Source: Pogonophryne albipinna (taxonomy: Eukaryota; Chordata; Actinopteri; Perciformes; Artedidraconidae). Taken from it: a stretch of DNA of 64,000 nucleotides. The notes beneath the pieces were generated by a model that did no database searches, was not told the DNA's origin, and saw only the letters and a program-made list of their open reading frames with translations. The translations under genes and the position numbers were made by a program. The stretch spans positions 27,116,769-27,180,768 of the forward strand of contig CM053248.1 in assembly GCA_028583405.1 (NCBI GenBank). The letters run 5' to 3'. This document shows, in pieces, positions 1 to 12,570 of this stretch. Numbering within the stretch: the stretch's first letter is position 1; each line of letters starts with the position of its first letter.

Positions 1-1076
1 AACACAGGCATGGTACTGTATGCACCACTTTCCTAATTATGTTGTTACTAACGACATTATTTATGAACAATAAATCATTTGGTGTGGAGCACTCATTTAT
101 TCACTTATTTATGATATTACTTTATAGTCGGCAAGTGATGGGTTTCTCTTACCTGATTCTTTTAACAGTAAACCTTTCATTTTAAATGTAAGCCATAACA
201 GGCGAAACACTTTCTGGCTCTAGTTCTTCCTTATCAATGTTTTTTGTTGCCACGATTATTCTGTGTTGCCTTGTCATCAAACATCTGACCCAAATAGCAA
301 TAGCTATCTGCAATTATGACTTTATTTATTGATTAACAACAGACTTGACCTTTGGGATTTTTATTCAGCTACCATATTATCATATCGATTAAATCATAAA
401 TGAAAGGTTATTCCATACAGTAAACCCTATGGTGTGGGGTTGTAAATGTTTCGTTTTTTATACATTCTGGCCGTAAATGGCTTTTTAAAGCGTTTTTTAT
501 CGGAATCAGATTAATGGTCAGATCATGGATCACCGATAAAAGTGCTCTGTGATGGCTCTTCCATTGTTTCCCTGTGGAGGGAGCAGTGCTGAACACAAGT
601 GGTACCCACACTGCGCTGTGCTCAAATCTCAAATTATTTAAACTTTGACCTCTGTTGCTTTTGACATTTGAAGTGCGACCAATGAGATAGTTCCGGCTGC
701 ATGAGAGTAAATACCATATGGGAGAGACCATGGCAACCGTGCAGCAGCTAGGTGTATTGCAGAAGCTTAACAGAAGCTCAAGAAGAAACATCTAAGTAAA
801 GTGTCTATCGTGGATACTCTTGATAAAATGTTAAGACAAAAGCTCTATGTGCGGCCAAGCCCAGCGTGGGAAAGTCCCCACAGAAACCAAAGCTACTGTA
901 TACTGTGAGATACAGAGAGCCAGCGATTTAGCCACCATTGTTTAACTTGTTTGACAAGCAGGTCAAAGTACTGCAATGACAACATAAAAACAATTGGCAT
1001 GCATAGTGGCCGCACTCGTGATTTTGACGGCAACATTTGTGCATGACCACTGTGTGCACTGCAGCATGTACTGTAC
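1..1076. other. Intronic/flanking sequence, no gene recognised
   Basis: No exon of the adjacent ectonucleotidase gene could be recognised here on the minus strand: the downstream apyrase conserved regions are not visible, so the next exons probably lie left of the window. The sequence is AT-rich and low in repeats. Open frames in this stretch carry no family signature. Confidence 0.5.
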
Positions 1077-1194
1077 CTTTGACATCGCAGGAATGTGTCT
1101 GTTCAACTCTTCCCGTGTTGTTATCCTTCTCAGCTGGCCACTCGTAGATATACAGAGCAGTGTGGGAGGAGCCGGCGTCCAGCACGATTCCATA
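1077..1194 (-). CDS. entpd1: ENTPD1/CD39-like ectonucleotidase, exon with apyrase conserved region 1
   Basis: Read on the minus strand, this exon begins after a CTCAAG acceptor and ends before a GTACAG donor. It encodes [20 protein letters not shown] followed by an AEK-NNTG segment. The [11 protein letters not shown] core is apyrase conserved region 1 of the GDA1/CD39 family, which binds nucleotide phosphate and cleaves extracellular ATP and ADP. The acceptor side continues in phase 0 from the membrane-anchor exon at 1612-1739; the donor leaves phase 1, as in vertebrate ENTPD genes. Later exons lie outside the window to the left. ENTPD1 fits best from the WPAEK-NTG context, but ENTPD3 or ENTPD8 paralogues cannot be excluded from two exons. 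Confidence 0.85.
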
Positions 1195-1611
1195 CTTGAG
1201 TGGAGACACAAGGAGGAATGCATGTTCAGTGCTCAGTGACTTTCATCCTGACATGCAGTTTAAACATTAAGCCCACTGACAAACTTGTTGCCAAAACGAC
1301 ATGTATATCAGCAATATATTTAGCTTTACTATGTTGTAAAACAGAACCCTTAACACTTTAATGAGCAACAGATGTGGTACTCTTAGTGGGCCTGCATCTG
1401 TGCCCAAAAGTAGCGGTGTTTTAAAATTCTTATCAACATCCTCTGGCCTTATTTGGTATTGTATTTCTAGAAACACTTGTAAATGATGAGGTCACATTGA
1501 CAACAGACCATATTTGGCATGTGGACTTTGTAAAGAGATCCTTCTGTAATTCAGTGGGCTCACACAGGGAACAGGTTACTGTTACATTTTAACAGATTCC
1601 TTTAACCATAC

Positions 1612-1739
1612 CTTGTACTTTTGGGAGAGGGGCCTGTTCTGCAAAACTGCTACTGTCCCCAAGGCAACAATCGCTATGACACCAATCACAGAGATGATGA
1701 TGGTCACAGGCGTGTGCCAGGAGTTCTTCTCTTTCATCT
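1612..1739 (-). CDS. entpd1: ENTPD1/CD39-like ectonucleotidase, first coding exon (N-terminal anchor)
   Basis: On the minus strand a pyrimidine-rich tract ending CTCTCAG precedes an ATG at 1737-1735, and the exon ends AAGTACAAG before a GTATGG donor. The 42 codons give a short charged start (MKEKNSW), then a hydrophobic helix of about 22 residues rich in Ile, Val and Ala, then QNRPLSQKYK. This is the layout of the N-terminal cytosolic tail and first transmembrane anchor of cell-surface ENTPDases, which hold the catalytic domain outside the cell. The ATG is chosen because it opens the only frame that joins in phase to the next exon (1077-1194). A 5' untranslated exon must lie further right; see 2732-2760. 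Confidence 0.8.
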
Positions 1740-2731
1740 CTGAGAGCGGGGGTGGAGAGACAGACAGACAGGCAGGAAGGGGAAGCGAGGGGGTTGTTGG
1801 AGAGGAAAAGATGGGGAAACATTGGAAAGAGGAACGGGAGGTTAGCCAATCTTGCATCCAGATGTGAGTGATTTCACAACATGTTTCTCTGTATGAGAGA
1901 CGGTCTGACCGGGGGGTTTGCGAAAGTCTTTTATTTGAGTTGTTTTGTTACCCAGGACTACAGATGCATTTTTGTTTTGGTATGCTTGAAGTCATGCCAA
2001 GAGGTACTTCAGCTGCAGCAGTTTGAAATGGTCGTATGCCAAAGTGTGCAGCTAATGCTGAAAGATCAACAAGATTTCCTCTTTGGAAAAAGTTTCAAAG
2101 GAAACCCCTTTATTATGGAATAGTGTTTATACAAAACAGGAGAACAATTGGCGACAATCAAAAAATGATGACCTGCTATGATTAAACAACACATCAGCAA
2201 TGAGACACTGTTAGCAAGCAATAATTAATAGTATCAACCTCCTTATATTATAGTTATTATTTTAGTATATTTGATCGCTGTGTTTGCTTATACTTTCTTT
2301 TGTTTCCCTTCTTTCCTAAGCACTCATTGGGTTTCCAGTATTTACTAAAAGGATTTTAAACACACATACACCCAGATGGTATTGTAGTTTATATGTGCTT
2401 AAACACTCTATATCCACAGTTTATAAAGGAGGAAAAAAGGGTGTAACTGACTGTCCATATTTGCAAGGCTATTTGAAATGCTAGAGTGAGATACCTAAGG
2501 TAAGTTAAATGGCAGACAATATCTAGATCCACATCACAGCTGGCAAAGTGATCTGGCTGTGGTACTGTACACATTTCCTAAGGACATAGAACAGACACAC
2601 ACACTAGTATTTCTGCCGCACTACATCAGCAGGACTCGCAGCAGTGATAATAAACCTGAACTTTGTCCACAGCGCACACAAAGACTAAAACTAAGAGCAT
2701 GTTAGAGAGCACAGCTAAAGAGTGAACTTAC

Positions 2732-2760
2732 CTCTGTTGTCTACTTCAATGAACTTAACA
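2732..2760 (-). other. Candidate 29-nt exon upstream of the ENTPD-like start
   Basis: On the minus strand a long pyrimidine tract ending CCCCTGTCAG is followed by 29 bases and then a textbook GTAAGTTC donor. It sits about 1 kb upstream of the ENTPD start exon in the same orientation, so it could be a non-coding or alternative 5' exon. The assignment rests on splice signals alone. Confidence 0.35.
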
Positions 2761-5380
2761 CTGACAGGGGAGCGGGAGAATTGCAGAGAGAGAAAGAGGG
2801 AGAGAGAGTGGGGGAGGGATGAGAGAAAAAAGAGAGTGGAAGTGGAAAGGAGACGGGAGAATGGACTGAGGGAGGTAGCAGAGTGATAAGAGAAAGAGAG
2901 AAGAGGTTTTCCCGTCATGACCGGACAGACGGTTATAATAGAGTCGTGTGTGTGTATGTTTGTGTGTGTGTGTCTTTCTGGTGGAGCGGCCTTTAAGCAC
3001 GGAGTTTGGCATTTCCTCCCAAAGCCGGGGCACTATCGCAGATCACTATGGAGACGGAGCTAAGTGTGTTTGTGCGTGTGTCAGCGCACTAAAGTGTGCA
3101 TGTGAACCCCTTAAAAGGGACTGTCTCTCTCTCTCTTACCCTCCCTCTCTTTCTGTGAACTTGTGAGAGTGACTTGCCTCAACTCGACTCTCTCTCTCTG
3201 TTCATTCTGTGGGATGTGTACGAGGGAGGGGAAGTGGGGACTCCCTTGTTTAGCTGTTTTTATTACTGGCAGGCTGTGATGTCATCTCTGTGACGGATTG
3301 GAATCCCCTTCTTTTGTCTGAGGCTGTGTGTGTGTCTGCGAGTGTGTGTGTGTGTTTGTTGGAAGAATAGGGTTTGTCGATGGGCTGATGTGTGTGTGAG
3401 CGTGTGTTTGTGCAGACCCTAAAACATGACTTGCCTGCAAATGTGTAGACCCATTCATAGATCCATTCTGTTATTTCCCCTGCTGCTCACATGCAGAAGA
3501 TACGCACATCCAATCACGAGAATTACTGTCAACTTTTTTTAAATATCTCTTATCTTTTGCCAACTTTCCTCTACTGGAGATCGGAATGATTAAAGTCTCC
3601 AACATTATGGACACACACACACGCAGCAAAGTATTCTGTAATTGTTTGACGATGTCACTGAGCAAACAACCAAAGTTCACAGTAATTTTACCCTCCTTTG
3701 AAACATTATCTAGGGGCTGTCTGAACCAGACACATTCTATTTATCGAGTCACTGTGTGTTCTGTACTCAACCATCTATTTTTATGAAAAGGGAAATTCTA
3801 AAGTTAACACAAAATAAGAGACGTAAACAGCTTCTATACTTTAGTAGACACAATTGGACCATGAAAGGCTCATGAAGTGTTGATACTGGAGTGGAAATCC
3901 AACCACTAACTGTGTCTGGATGAGCTGCATCATGCACTGCCAGCATGTGGTTCTGTGGAATTATCATATTCATCAAGCCTTTCCTCGAAAGCAATGCAGC
4001 TGCAGTGAAGCAAGAATGAAACCACATGTGATTTCCACACATCTTTACTTGTTTTACAGTGTCTTCACATGCCTTGATTATATACTGTGTCTCCATTACT
4101 ACAGAAGATTGTCTCGCACAGCTAGAATGTATGAGAACAGCTGCGATATGTCTGCTGGTGAAGTAAACAACCACCATTGATATTAATTGACAACTACATT
4201 AATGACAGCTGGCACCAATTGCATAACCCCTGCTTTATTATAGAAGTCTGTGAGTGAAACGGTTTAAAGTAGAGCTGTAAAGGTCGCCATGAATTAACTG
4301 AACCTCACCCTTCCTTTCAGTTATCGTCAAGCTCAAGACGTGTTGAACAAGAAAGGAAACATTTCGTTTCCAGGCAAATTCCTTAACCTGTTTTCATTCA
4401 GATTACAGTAGGCAAGGACTTTTTTATCATGTGTAACCACTTACGCATGTTGATGCTGTTAGCACCAACCAAAACAGGCGCAAGCATGTTGAGACAGAGA
4501 GCAAGGCTTACCTGGGAAGCAAGTGAGATCAGAGGAACTCAACAGTGATACAGACTGTAGGCCACACATACACACAGATATATTTGTTTGTACTTGTGAG
4601 AAGTTCTATTGACATTATGCATTCCCTAAGGACCACAACTACATGTCTAACGCAAACCCTTGGCCTTTCCCAAAGCCAGTCTATTCTCATCCCTAAAACC
4701 AAGTCATGTTCAGAAGTGAGGAATAACCAATAAGCCTACACATTCTCTCTCTCACACACACACACATGCAATCTTGCAACAAAATGTTTCCTTTCCCAAC
4801 TCTTATGTCAACACAAATTTAGTATTTAGGTGAGGTGAGGTGATGGTTCGAATTAAGAAATTAGGGAAAACAATAGTGGTGGGAACAGGAGTCAGGAGAA
4901 ATACAAGCAAAACAAAATATCAAATATTTGAGTTTATTTACCAAACTTAATAAATAAAAGGCATTACTGTGTGCTTCAAATAAATGCTGCTAGTCAAGAA
5001 AGCAGGAAATAAAAAAAAGAATATGTTTTGGAGGGGGACTTGAGATATAACATGAACTCCTGTTGCCTGCTGTAATAGTGAGTGTTGTTTAGACGAGCAG
5101 GGTTTAGATCGAGCACCCACAAAAACAATGTTCAACAAATGTGACACAGAAAATAACATTCACAGTACAAATGCATTTTTACTGCCTAACACACATTGTC
5201 CAGCCTCAAAATGACCGTTGACTACATTTATTCCCCCAATCCTTCAATTGTATATCTATCCTTGCTGACTAAATAAAACATACAGACCAAAGCAAATGAT
5301 CTCATTTTGAAAAAGTCTAAAGTTCAAACTGTTTTTTACAAGTAGAACACACATAAATTATCATACAAACACAGGTCCTT

Positions 5381-5411
<31 letters not shown>

Positions 5412-7796
5412 CGCACACACGCACACAAGATGCACAGTTCATAGGTTTGCTCAATGTACCCCATCCCCACACAACATAGCAAACAACTAGGAGTTTATAT
5501 TGGCAGTATGCTGAAGCCCTGTTAGGACAGGGCATACAGTATAACAGTATGAGTCTCCACCCGTGTTGATCTAAAACTACAGGCTCATAAATCTCCTGTG
5601 ATAAAAAAGATACAACAGCAATGGAGAAATAGATATAAAGCTAAAAGGAATTAGTTTGAATCAGCAGATACTGTGACATTCGGTACTTTACACTCAGCGA
5701 TGAGTCAAAGGATGATACAGTCTTAGATTGACTGTGTGGTTTTTTAATAAGGGGAAGACGAGACAACAACGTCCCTGACAGGCAGGTCTTACATTTGTTG
5801 TGCTGCTCTGATAGAATCTAATAAGTCAAAAGCCTGTGTGTGGTCACATGTACGTGAGCAAAGAGGCGATGCATGTGTTACATGGAGACAGTCACCACAA
5901 CTTGCCTCACATCAGTGATTCAAATCCTTTAATTACGTAACATTAGCATTACCACAGTGAAAAAATACAAATTACAAGGTCCTGCGTTATACTTTCGGTA
6001 AACAAGTATGGGCTGTTCTATGAAGGAAATACTGGATGGAAATTAAAAGATATAGATCAAGGGAAGAGAGAGAGAAAGAAAGATGGGACAGCATACAATA
6101 TTATAGAAGTGATATTAGATGATTAAATGTTAAAGTAAAATATCTCAATGCAGACTAAAGTAAAGAAGTAGTACCTTCATAGTGTACTTAATGTCTATTG
6201 AATCAAATCTGCAATTACGCTCTAATGAATACAATATATTGTTTCCAACCATCAAAAGAATACATTATAATAATCTGAATTGTAAGCACTTAATGATGGA
6301 TAGGAAGTGCTGGCATCTTCGAATGCATTGAATATGCACTTAATTATGTTCTGTCTAGTACATTGATCATGTTATTGTCTTCGTTAGCTTAACACACAGG
6401 CGTATATACCCTCGAAAAATCCTTAAGTGCCCAACATCCTCTACAATTACCACATCCACTGTTCCCACACATCACACATCATTGTGTCTCTAAAAATTGT
6501 CCTTGAGTTGTCACTGGGATTCTTGCCTCAAGTTTTTCCAATTAATCAGGCAAACTTTTGTGTTTCCTAAGCGTTCAAAGAGACAAGAACACTCAACAGT
6601 CTATAAATACTCTCAGCCAGACTGTTGTGAAACAGCGATGTTTCTCAGTTCCTATAAAAAAAGGAACCTATGGCAGCCTCATATGATTCAAAGTTAGAGG
6701 AAGCATATCTGCCTGGTCGCAACAGGGAAGTGGTCTGTGGTCCTCTCAGCGTGACCTTGCATACAGGACATTCTGACTCTGACCCTGCTGGCTGGGGCCC
6801 TTCAGCAGAGAGAGAAAATAGCCGTTGCCATTTTACTCTAAAGGATCTTTCTGCACACCGCTGGTTAGAGAGAAAATATACCAATGAATTTAAGTGTACA
6901 GTATTTTTACAATTGTGATTTGGTGTTTACTTTCATCTAGTACACAGAGGGTTAGTTTAATTATTTAAATATTATATATGTCACTGAACAAAGCTAGTTT
7001 TGCTTTAGACAAGACTCAAATTACAAATAAAGAAATGTTCTCACTTCCTTGTATTAAGCCACTTACCACTTTGGTTTTATTTGTCCCAGTTTTTAGATAC
7101 TAGTCTCACCAATTCTCATTGAGTATTTGATATTTAAGGATTTGTTTAGAAAGGATGCCTTATCTTGACAGATTAGGGTTTAGGGTCATTGATAAGGTTT
7201 CAACCACTTAACAAAAGCACATTTGAATATTGTCGAGAATACATTTGCAGGAATGTCCAAACATTCTTGAATGCACTGATACTTAAGTAGCTTAAAACAA
7301 ACATTTGGGTGCAAAGGATAGTTGGCTCAGAGAAAAAAATTATGGCGGTAAATTGTATTTAATTTGTACTTCTCACGGCATTACATTTGTATAGAATGGT
7401 TTTTGAATGACATTGACTTGCATTGAAACAAAAACACTAGCACTTCAAATCTGAACTATGTGCATGCCATGAATATAATGTGTTGTAACTTTGGTGAACT
7501 AACCCTTTAATCTTCATGAGGTGCCTCGTGTCTTATGTGAAACAAGTTTGAGGTTGTATTAAGTTCCTCAAATTCACCAATACCATGGTAACCTTCAACA
7601 AACCATAAGCCCTGCAAAAAATATGTGATCCTCTGCTCTTATTTTTCACATTAGACTTGGCAACAAGTAATTATTGGATCATACGTCAAACATTAATTTA
7701 ACTTTACCAACCTAACATACACAACACACAACTCTGTAAGCGTGCCTCCGTTTATCCTCAACAACACAGCGCACATACTTTAAACCTCCTGCTGAA
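2761..7796. other. Non-coding flank, no gene recognised
   Basis: This 5 kb has CT-rich and GT-rich tracts (2770-3200, 3320-3400), a (CA)n run at 5380-5425 and AT-rich DNA, but no protein family signature on either strand. A good minus-strand donor (TTCCCAG followed by GTAAGC, donor at 4511-4510) could end an upstream 5' exon of the ENTPD-like gene, but no coding content supports it. Confidence 0.5.
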
Positions 7797-7800
<4 letters not shown>

Positions 7801-7855
<55 letters not shown>

Positions 7856-7867
7856 CACACACACACA
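7801..7867. repeat. (CA)n microsatellite
   Basis: Nearly pure CA dinucleotide run of about 65 bases, interrupted once by a CG near 7848. It is a simple repeat; the histidine/threonine-rich open frame through it is not a gene. Confidence 0.97.
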
Positions 7868-8067
7868 AATAGGCACCTGCTTATGCCACACTTACAGTGC
7901 ATGCATGGCAAAGTCACACACCTGCCCCACACTGCTACACAGATGCTACATGCATTAAAGCAAGTCACATAGTTAGAAGAGAACACACTCACCTGATACT
8001 CAACATGTACTGTACCCACTTCTGGTACATCCTGATGATGTGAATCTGGGTGATGAGCATTTCCTGC

Positions 8068-8296
<229 letters not shown>

Positions 8297-8359
8297 CAGT
8301 CATAGCAGTACACCTACCTCTTTGTGCAGACATGGGTTCTCTCTCAGCAGCAACACAAT

Positions 8360-8830
8360 GCTCTTTCTATTCTTCCCCCCTCTCACTCCTTTCTGTATTC
8401 CCCCTCTCTCTCACCCTCAGTGTTTCTCTCCAACCCTCTCTCTCTCTTTCTCTCTCTTTCTCTCTCTTCCTCTTCCTCTCTGTGGTAACACAGCTCTCTG
8501 CTCAGTCTAACGCTTTTCAGCACCTCCTTTCACATACAGTCGCTTTATTAGGAGAAGCTGTGCTTCCCTCCTCCCTCTTACTCTGCCCACTCCCCTCCTT
8601 CCCAGGCGCCTTAAGCTTTGCCTTATGTTTCTCCCTTTCTCTTCCTCTCTCTCTCTCTCTCTCTCTCTATACCTTTAGCATCCACTTTGCTGATGTCACC
8701 CACTCCTGTGTTCCCTCCTTTCCCCAATTTCTGCATCTGTCTTCGACTCTCCTGCTCTACTCCACCGGTGTCTTTTTCATCCTTTTCCTTCTGTCCCTGT
8801 TTTTCTTTGTCATTGTCTCTGTCTTGTAAA
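8360..8830. repeat. Pyrimidine-rich CT tract
   Basis: A strongly CT-biased stretch on the plus strand with (CT)n runs at about 8434-8472 and 8640-8668. It keeps a frame open for over 100 codons purely through composition. No domain is recognisable. Confidence 0.85.
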
Positions 8831-9152
8831 AGTGGGTCAAACATGAAAGCAGTGTTAGATCTGGATGGTAGCTGGAGCTCAAGCTCGAGGGATATTGGAG
8901 AAAAGGCAGCGGGTGAACTCAGTCATAAGCCTATATTTTCGGCACTCTTGTTTTTATAGATGTAACCTTACTCTGTTGAAAAGGAATTGGTCTGTTATTG
9001 ACCCCACAGAAGTCTTTAACCTCAAATACAGAACCTAAAAAGTTGACTCTATTATGTAAGATTTCTTTCAGTTCACAATGATAAAGAAACCTTGAGTCCA
9101 AGGCCATGGCGTTGACAGTTCTACCTGTTTGTTGTGTGTGGGCGCTTGTCTC
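8831..9152. other. Short unique flank before the hAT element
   Basis: Nothing recognised. The last eight bases (cttgtctc, 9145-9152) are the left copy of the target-site duplication of the hAT element that follows. Confidence 0.6.
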
Positions 9153-9333
9153 CAGGGGCGCCGTAAGGGGGTGAAAAGTTAGGACGATTCTAAGGGCCCG
9201 TGACTGACAGGGGCCCCAAAATGTTTAGAACATTAAGAAAAAAAATGTAAGTAATCTTTCATCAATCCTCAATAATTAATATTAATACAACGTTATATTG
9301 ATAAATTACTCACTAAACTTACGATTCATTTAA

Positions 9334-9721
9334 AGGCGGGGTAGGTACATTTCAGAAACCGGCTCGAGATACACTTTTTGTTATATTCCATGGAATGCTC
9401 TTAACATCCCGATAGCAATGAATATCTTAAGTGCTTTGACAAAAAATCCATAAAATTTCATCTGTGGAAGCCGTAATACTGTAAATAGCACGACCAATTG
9501 GATTGCCGCCCTGTCTGTCAGCATTCCATCTCGTACACGCACAAATGTATCTTGTGCCCTCATTGGGCGTGCCGTAATTGGGCGTGCATTGCGTGTTCAT
9601 GTGTGTTGGAGGAGGTGCTGCTCTGTAAGGAAGTCTGAAGGAAGGGACGGATTCTTTTCGGCTGTGTACTTTCAAATTTTAGTGCACTCGAGCCGGTTTC
9701 TGAAACTTACCTACCCCACCT
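9334..9721. mobile_element. piggyBac-like MITE, 388 bp, TTAA target site
   Basis: The termini AGGCGGGGTAGGTA and its imperfect complement TACCTACCCCACCT are each bordered by TTAA (9330-9333 and 9722-9725). The inverted repeats continue inward through about 35 bases (GAAACCGGCTCGAG on the left, CTCGAGCCGGTTTC on the right). TTAA duplication is the signature of piggyBac-type transposition. No transposase frame is present. Relatives lie at 10508-12029 and as single arms near 39320-39491 and 51595-51766. Confidence 0.82.
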
Positions 9722-9827
9722 TTAATTTATTTTCTTCCAAAAGTTAATTACCCAAAGCCTCTGTACACCCCCTTCTATTTACATGTAATGGTTTGGTCCT
9801 GCCTCCAAACGCGGTGCGGCAGCGGCA

Positions 9828-10263
9828 CTTGTGGAGGAGTGAAAGCATTCCCGTTTTGGTTTAAAAACTGAATAACGTCGGTTTTTTGGTTTTCCGTTTT
9901 TCAGAAAAACCAAAAAAAGACACCGGTTCTTTTTTAAACGTTGTTAATATGTTTTGGATGCATATTGTTCTAATATTTGTTCAGGCTGTTACATATAATT
10001 AGCCTCTGTTGCTACCGGCTGGTGAATAAATACCGCATAGCCTAGACCGGAAGCTTCCGGTCTAGGCTATGCGGTAGTCTAACTCAGGGGTTCCCAACCT
10101 TTATTGTGCCAAGGACCGGCAGATACATTAAAAAAAAATCGCGGACTGGTTGTCAATTTTAACTGATTTTAATATTTATTCACCAGCCGGTAGCAACAGA
10201 GGCTAATTATATGTAACAGCCTGAACAAATATTAGAACAATATGCACTTGTGGAGGAGTGAAA
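9828..10263. repeat. Foldback insertion with perfect 44-nt central palindrome
   Basis: A perfect 44-base palindrome centred on AAGCTT at about 10053 joins two oppositely oriented pieces of the hAT family seen at 14050-14350. The right arm (10075-10243) matches that element's left end and its flank; the left arm (9848-10030) matches an inner part in reverse. The whole insertion is bracketed by a 20-base direct repeat (gcacttgtggaggagtgaaa) at 9827 and 10244. It interrupts the transposase-like exon of the surrounding hAT. Confidence 0.75.
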
Positions 10264-10265
10264 GA

Positions 10266-10365
10266 CCAACAAAGTCAGGCTGTAAGAAAAGAAGAGAAAG
10301 GAGAGAAAGAAAAGAGAGAGGGACTAAAGGGCGACAGTATGTCACCCAGTTTTTCACAAGAAAAG
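10266..10365 (+). pseudogene. hAT transposase N-terminal exon remnant
   Basis: This frame reads PTKSGCKKRRERR, then a long Lys/Arg/Glu-rich stretch, then GRQYVTQFFTRK. A Lys/Arg-rich start followed by a short aromatic segment is typical of the first exon of hAT transposases related to zinc-finger MYM-type genes in fish. No zinc-finger or catalytic region is visible nearby, so it is a remnant inside the 9153-12625 element. Assigned from composition and context only. Confidence 0.45.
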
Positions 10366-10507
10366 GTGGGTGTGTGGTCCATGAGTGGTGGAAATTAGTC
10401 TGTTAGCTAATGTTTTTTTGTTTACTAAGCTGACATTAAGTACTGTTAATATCTTTACAGAAAATTCAGAGGTCTTTAATTTCACTGCTCTTTTAGCTGA
10501 CATTTAA

Positions 10508-12029
10508 AGGTATGGTAGGTAATTCACTTCAGAAACACTTTTTGTTATATTCCATGGAATGCTCTTAACATCCCGATAGCAATGAATATATGAAATGCTT
10601 TGACAATAAATACATTAAAACATGTCATCTGTGGAAGCTGTGGCGCTGTAAAAAGCACGACCAATCATCTGAGCCGGCCCGGCAAAAATGACTGGATGGC
10701 CTACCTGCCATGGATGTATAATAAGAACTGGATACAGCGTGGGAGGCGGGGCCTCATTCATTCCTATGAGAGTTGCTCATTAGCGCATGATGATAAAATG
10801 GCCCAACTTTTGAGAGAGCGAAACGTCACAGATTACCCAGCATGCCTGAGAAGTACCCGTATGTGCGCTCATAGCGCATGCACAACTTTAACCAAAATGC
10901 TCGTTCACATCAAGCACGTCAATTTGCGTACACGTAACGGCACCGTGCGTTCATGACAGCATGGTAATGATTTGTTATTATGATGGATTTGATATTAACG
11001 AGGCGGCAGTTAGCAGCTAGCAGCTAGCTAGTCATTATGCTAATTACACATCAATCGTTATGTACTTATATTACGCTGTAACAGGATCTAGTGATATCCA
11101 AGCAACAGAGCTTAATTTAGCATGAAAGAATGATTGCACTGTATATATATATATATATATACTTATAATAATAAGTAATATTAACTTTATTTAATACAAC
11201 ATTTACGGTACAAGATTTAATCATACAGCCCATGTAGTATGATAATGAATTACAGCAAACATGTGCAATATATCCATTATTACAGCTCCGTGGGATGGCA
11301 GTAAGACGATATGGGTCCGTTCTTATTGTGCATCCATGGGTAAAGATAAACGCAACTCACATTGGTTTCTCAAACAGCATCTCTGTAAACTACGTGTATT
11401 GTATTCACTGAATTTCACTCTCTGCCTTTAACGGCTCGTTGTAGCTCCAATAGCTCCAGCCCCCACCCTTCCTGTGAGCACAGTATGCTCTGATTGGTCG
11501 GGACCATGCTGAACACATAACATGAACGTGCCGGGCGGCGCGGTCCCGTGGGTTAGATGCGCGTTCATAATGCCGAGGGAAATAACTCTCAGAATAACGT
11601 TATTAGCACATTATTACAACTTGAGGAACGATTTTTTTTAATAAGGGCTATACAAGTGTTCATACTGGGTAGTTTATTTAGTTTAAAAAAAATTATCCAA
11701 CGATTTACAGACCACTCTTTCCCCATGTAAGTCAATGGGAAAAAGTGTTTCCGGGCCTGGCAACCAAACGGAAGTGTAGTACCGCCGTTTGGCCACCACG
11801 AATATTTTCATCTGAGTCCGGCGCACTTCCTGGGGGCTTGCTACCTGCCTGTCAGCCTTCCATCTGTGCACAAACTGATCTCATGCCCTCATTGGTCATG
11901 TGCGCGTTCCTGTGTGTTGGAGGAGGGGCTCTGTAAGGAACTCTGAAGGAAGGGACAGATTTTTTTCGGTTGTGTAATTTCAAATTCTAGCGCACTCGAG
12001 CTGGTTTCTCCATTCTTACCTACCTACCT
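10508..12029. mobile_element. Larger member of the piggyBac-like TTAA family, 1.5 kb
   Basis: It begins AGGTATGGTAGGTA and ends TACCTACCTACCT, with TTAA on both sides (10504-10507, 12030-12033). The outer about 150 bases on the left and about 200 on the right match the small element at 9334-9721, so this copy shares its arms but has about 1.1 kb of extra sequence in the middle (about 10665-11830). The middle has CpG-rich and tandemly repeated short motifs and a (TA)n run at 11142-11161 but no recognisable gene. Confidence 0.75.
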
Positions 12030-12468
12030 TTAATAAATGCAGGCACATTTTTAGCGCCTATTCATACTAAATCAGTTGTCCCTCCCCCTGGTGCCAGGTC
12101 CAACAGATCCATCTTTAGGCTCAGCAGCTCTTTCCCCCCATAAGGCTGAACCTGAACCAGCTTTTCTCCCAACTGAAGGAGGTGAGCAGCATTGAGTTGA
12201 ATGACATGCCACTTAACATATCTGAAGGGAGACTGGAATACAAAATATATATATATAACAAAAAGCTAACATCTAATTTAAATTATACATTTCAAACACA
12301 GTATTTTCCCACATAGCCAATGATCTATATAAAACAAAAAACTGCTTTTAGTCTATTTAGGATGATGGACAGTTTGAAGCATTGAGTGATCAGTCTGTAT
12401 TAGGTAAACAAAATGTTAATCACCGACATTTTGGTGATGATATTAATACTAATGTTATTATATTAAAG

Positions 12469-12570
12469 CAGGGGTGGGGAACCTCCGGCCCCCGGGCCGT
12501 ATACGGACCGCTAGACCATTTGGTACGGCCCTCGAGGTAATTTATAAACAAAGTGGCCTGTGCCTGGTGG
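12469..12570. mobile_element. Fragment of a second hAT family end
   Basis: It starts CAGGGGTGGGGAACCTCCGG, a typical hAT terminal sequence, but only about 80-100 bases continue before the sequence of the enclosing hAT right end resumes. No matching opposite end was found. Confidence 0.5.

Noticed and set aside
408..791. 127-codon open frame on the minus strand
   Set aside because: No signature of the ENTPD family or any other, no codon pattern, and no splice context consistent with the neighbouring exons.
963..1239. Other open frames overlapping the apyrase exon
   Set aside because: Shadow frames of the real exon at 1077-1194 on the same or opposite strand.
6645..6918. Two ~80-codon frames on opposite strands
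   Set aside because: No recognisable domain, no splice or start context, overlapping each other.
10600..10956. 118-codon plus-strand frame
   Set aside because: It crosses the border between the piggyBac-like arm and its inner insert, so it cannot be an ancestral gene.
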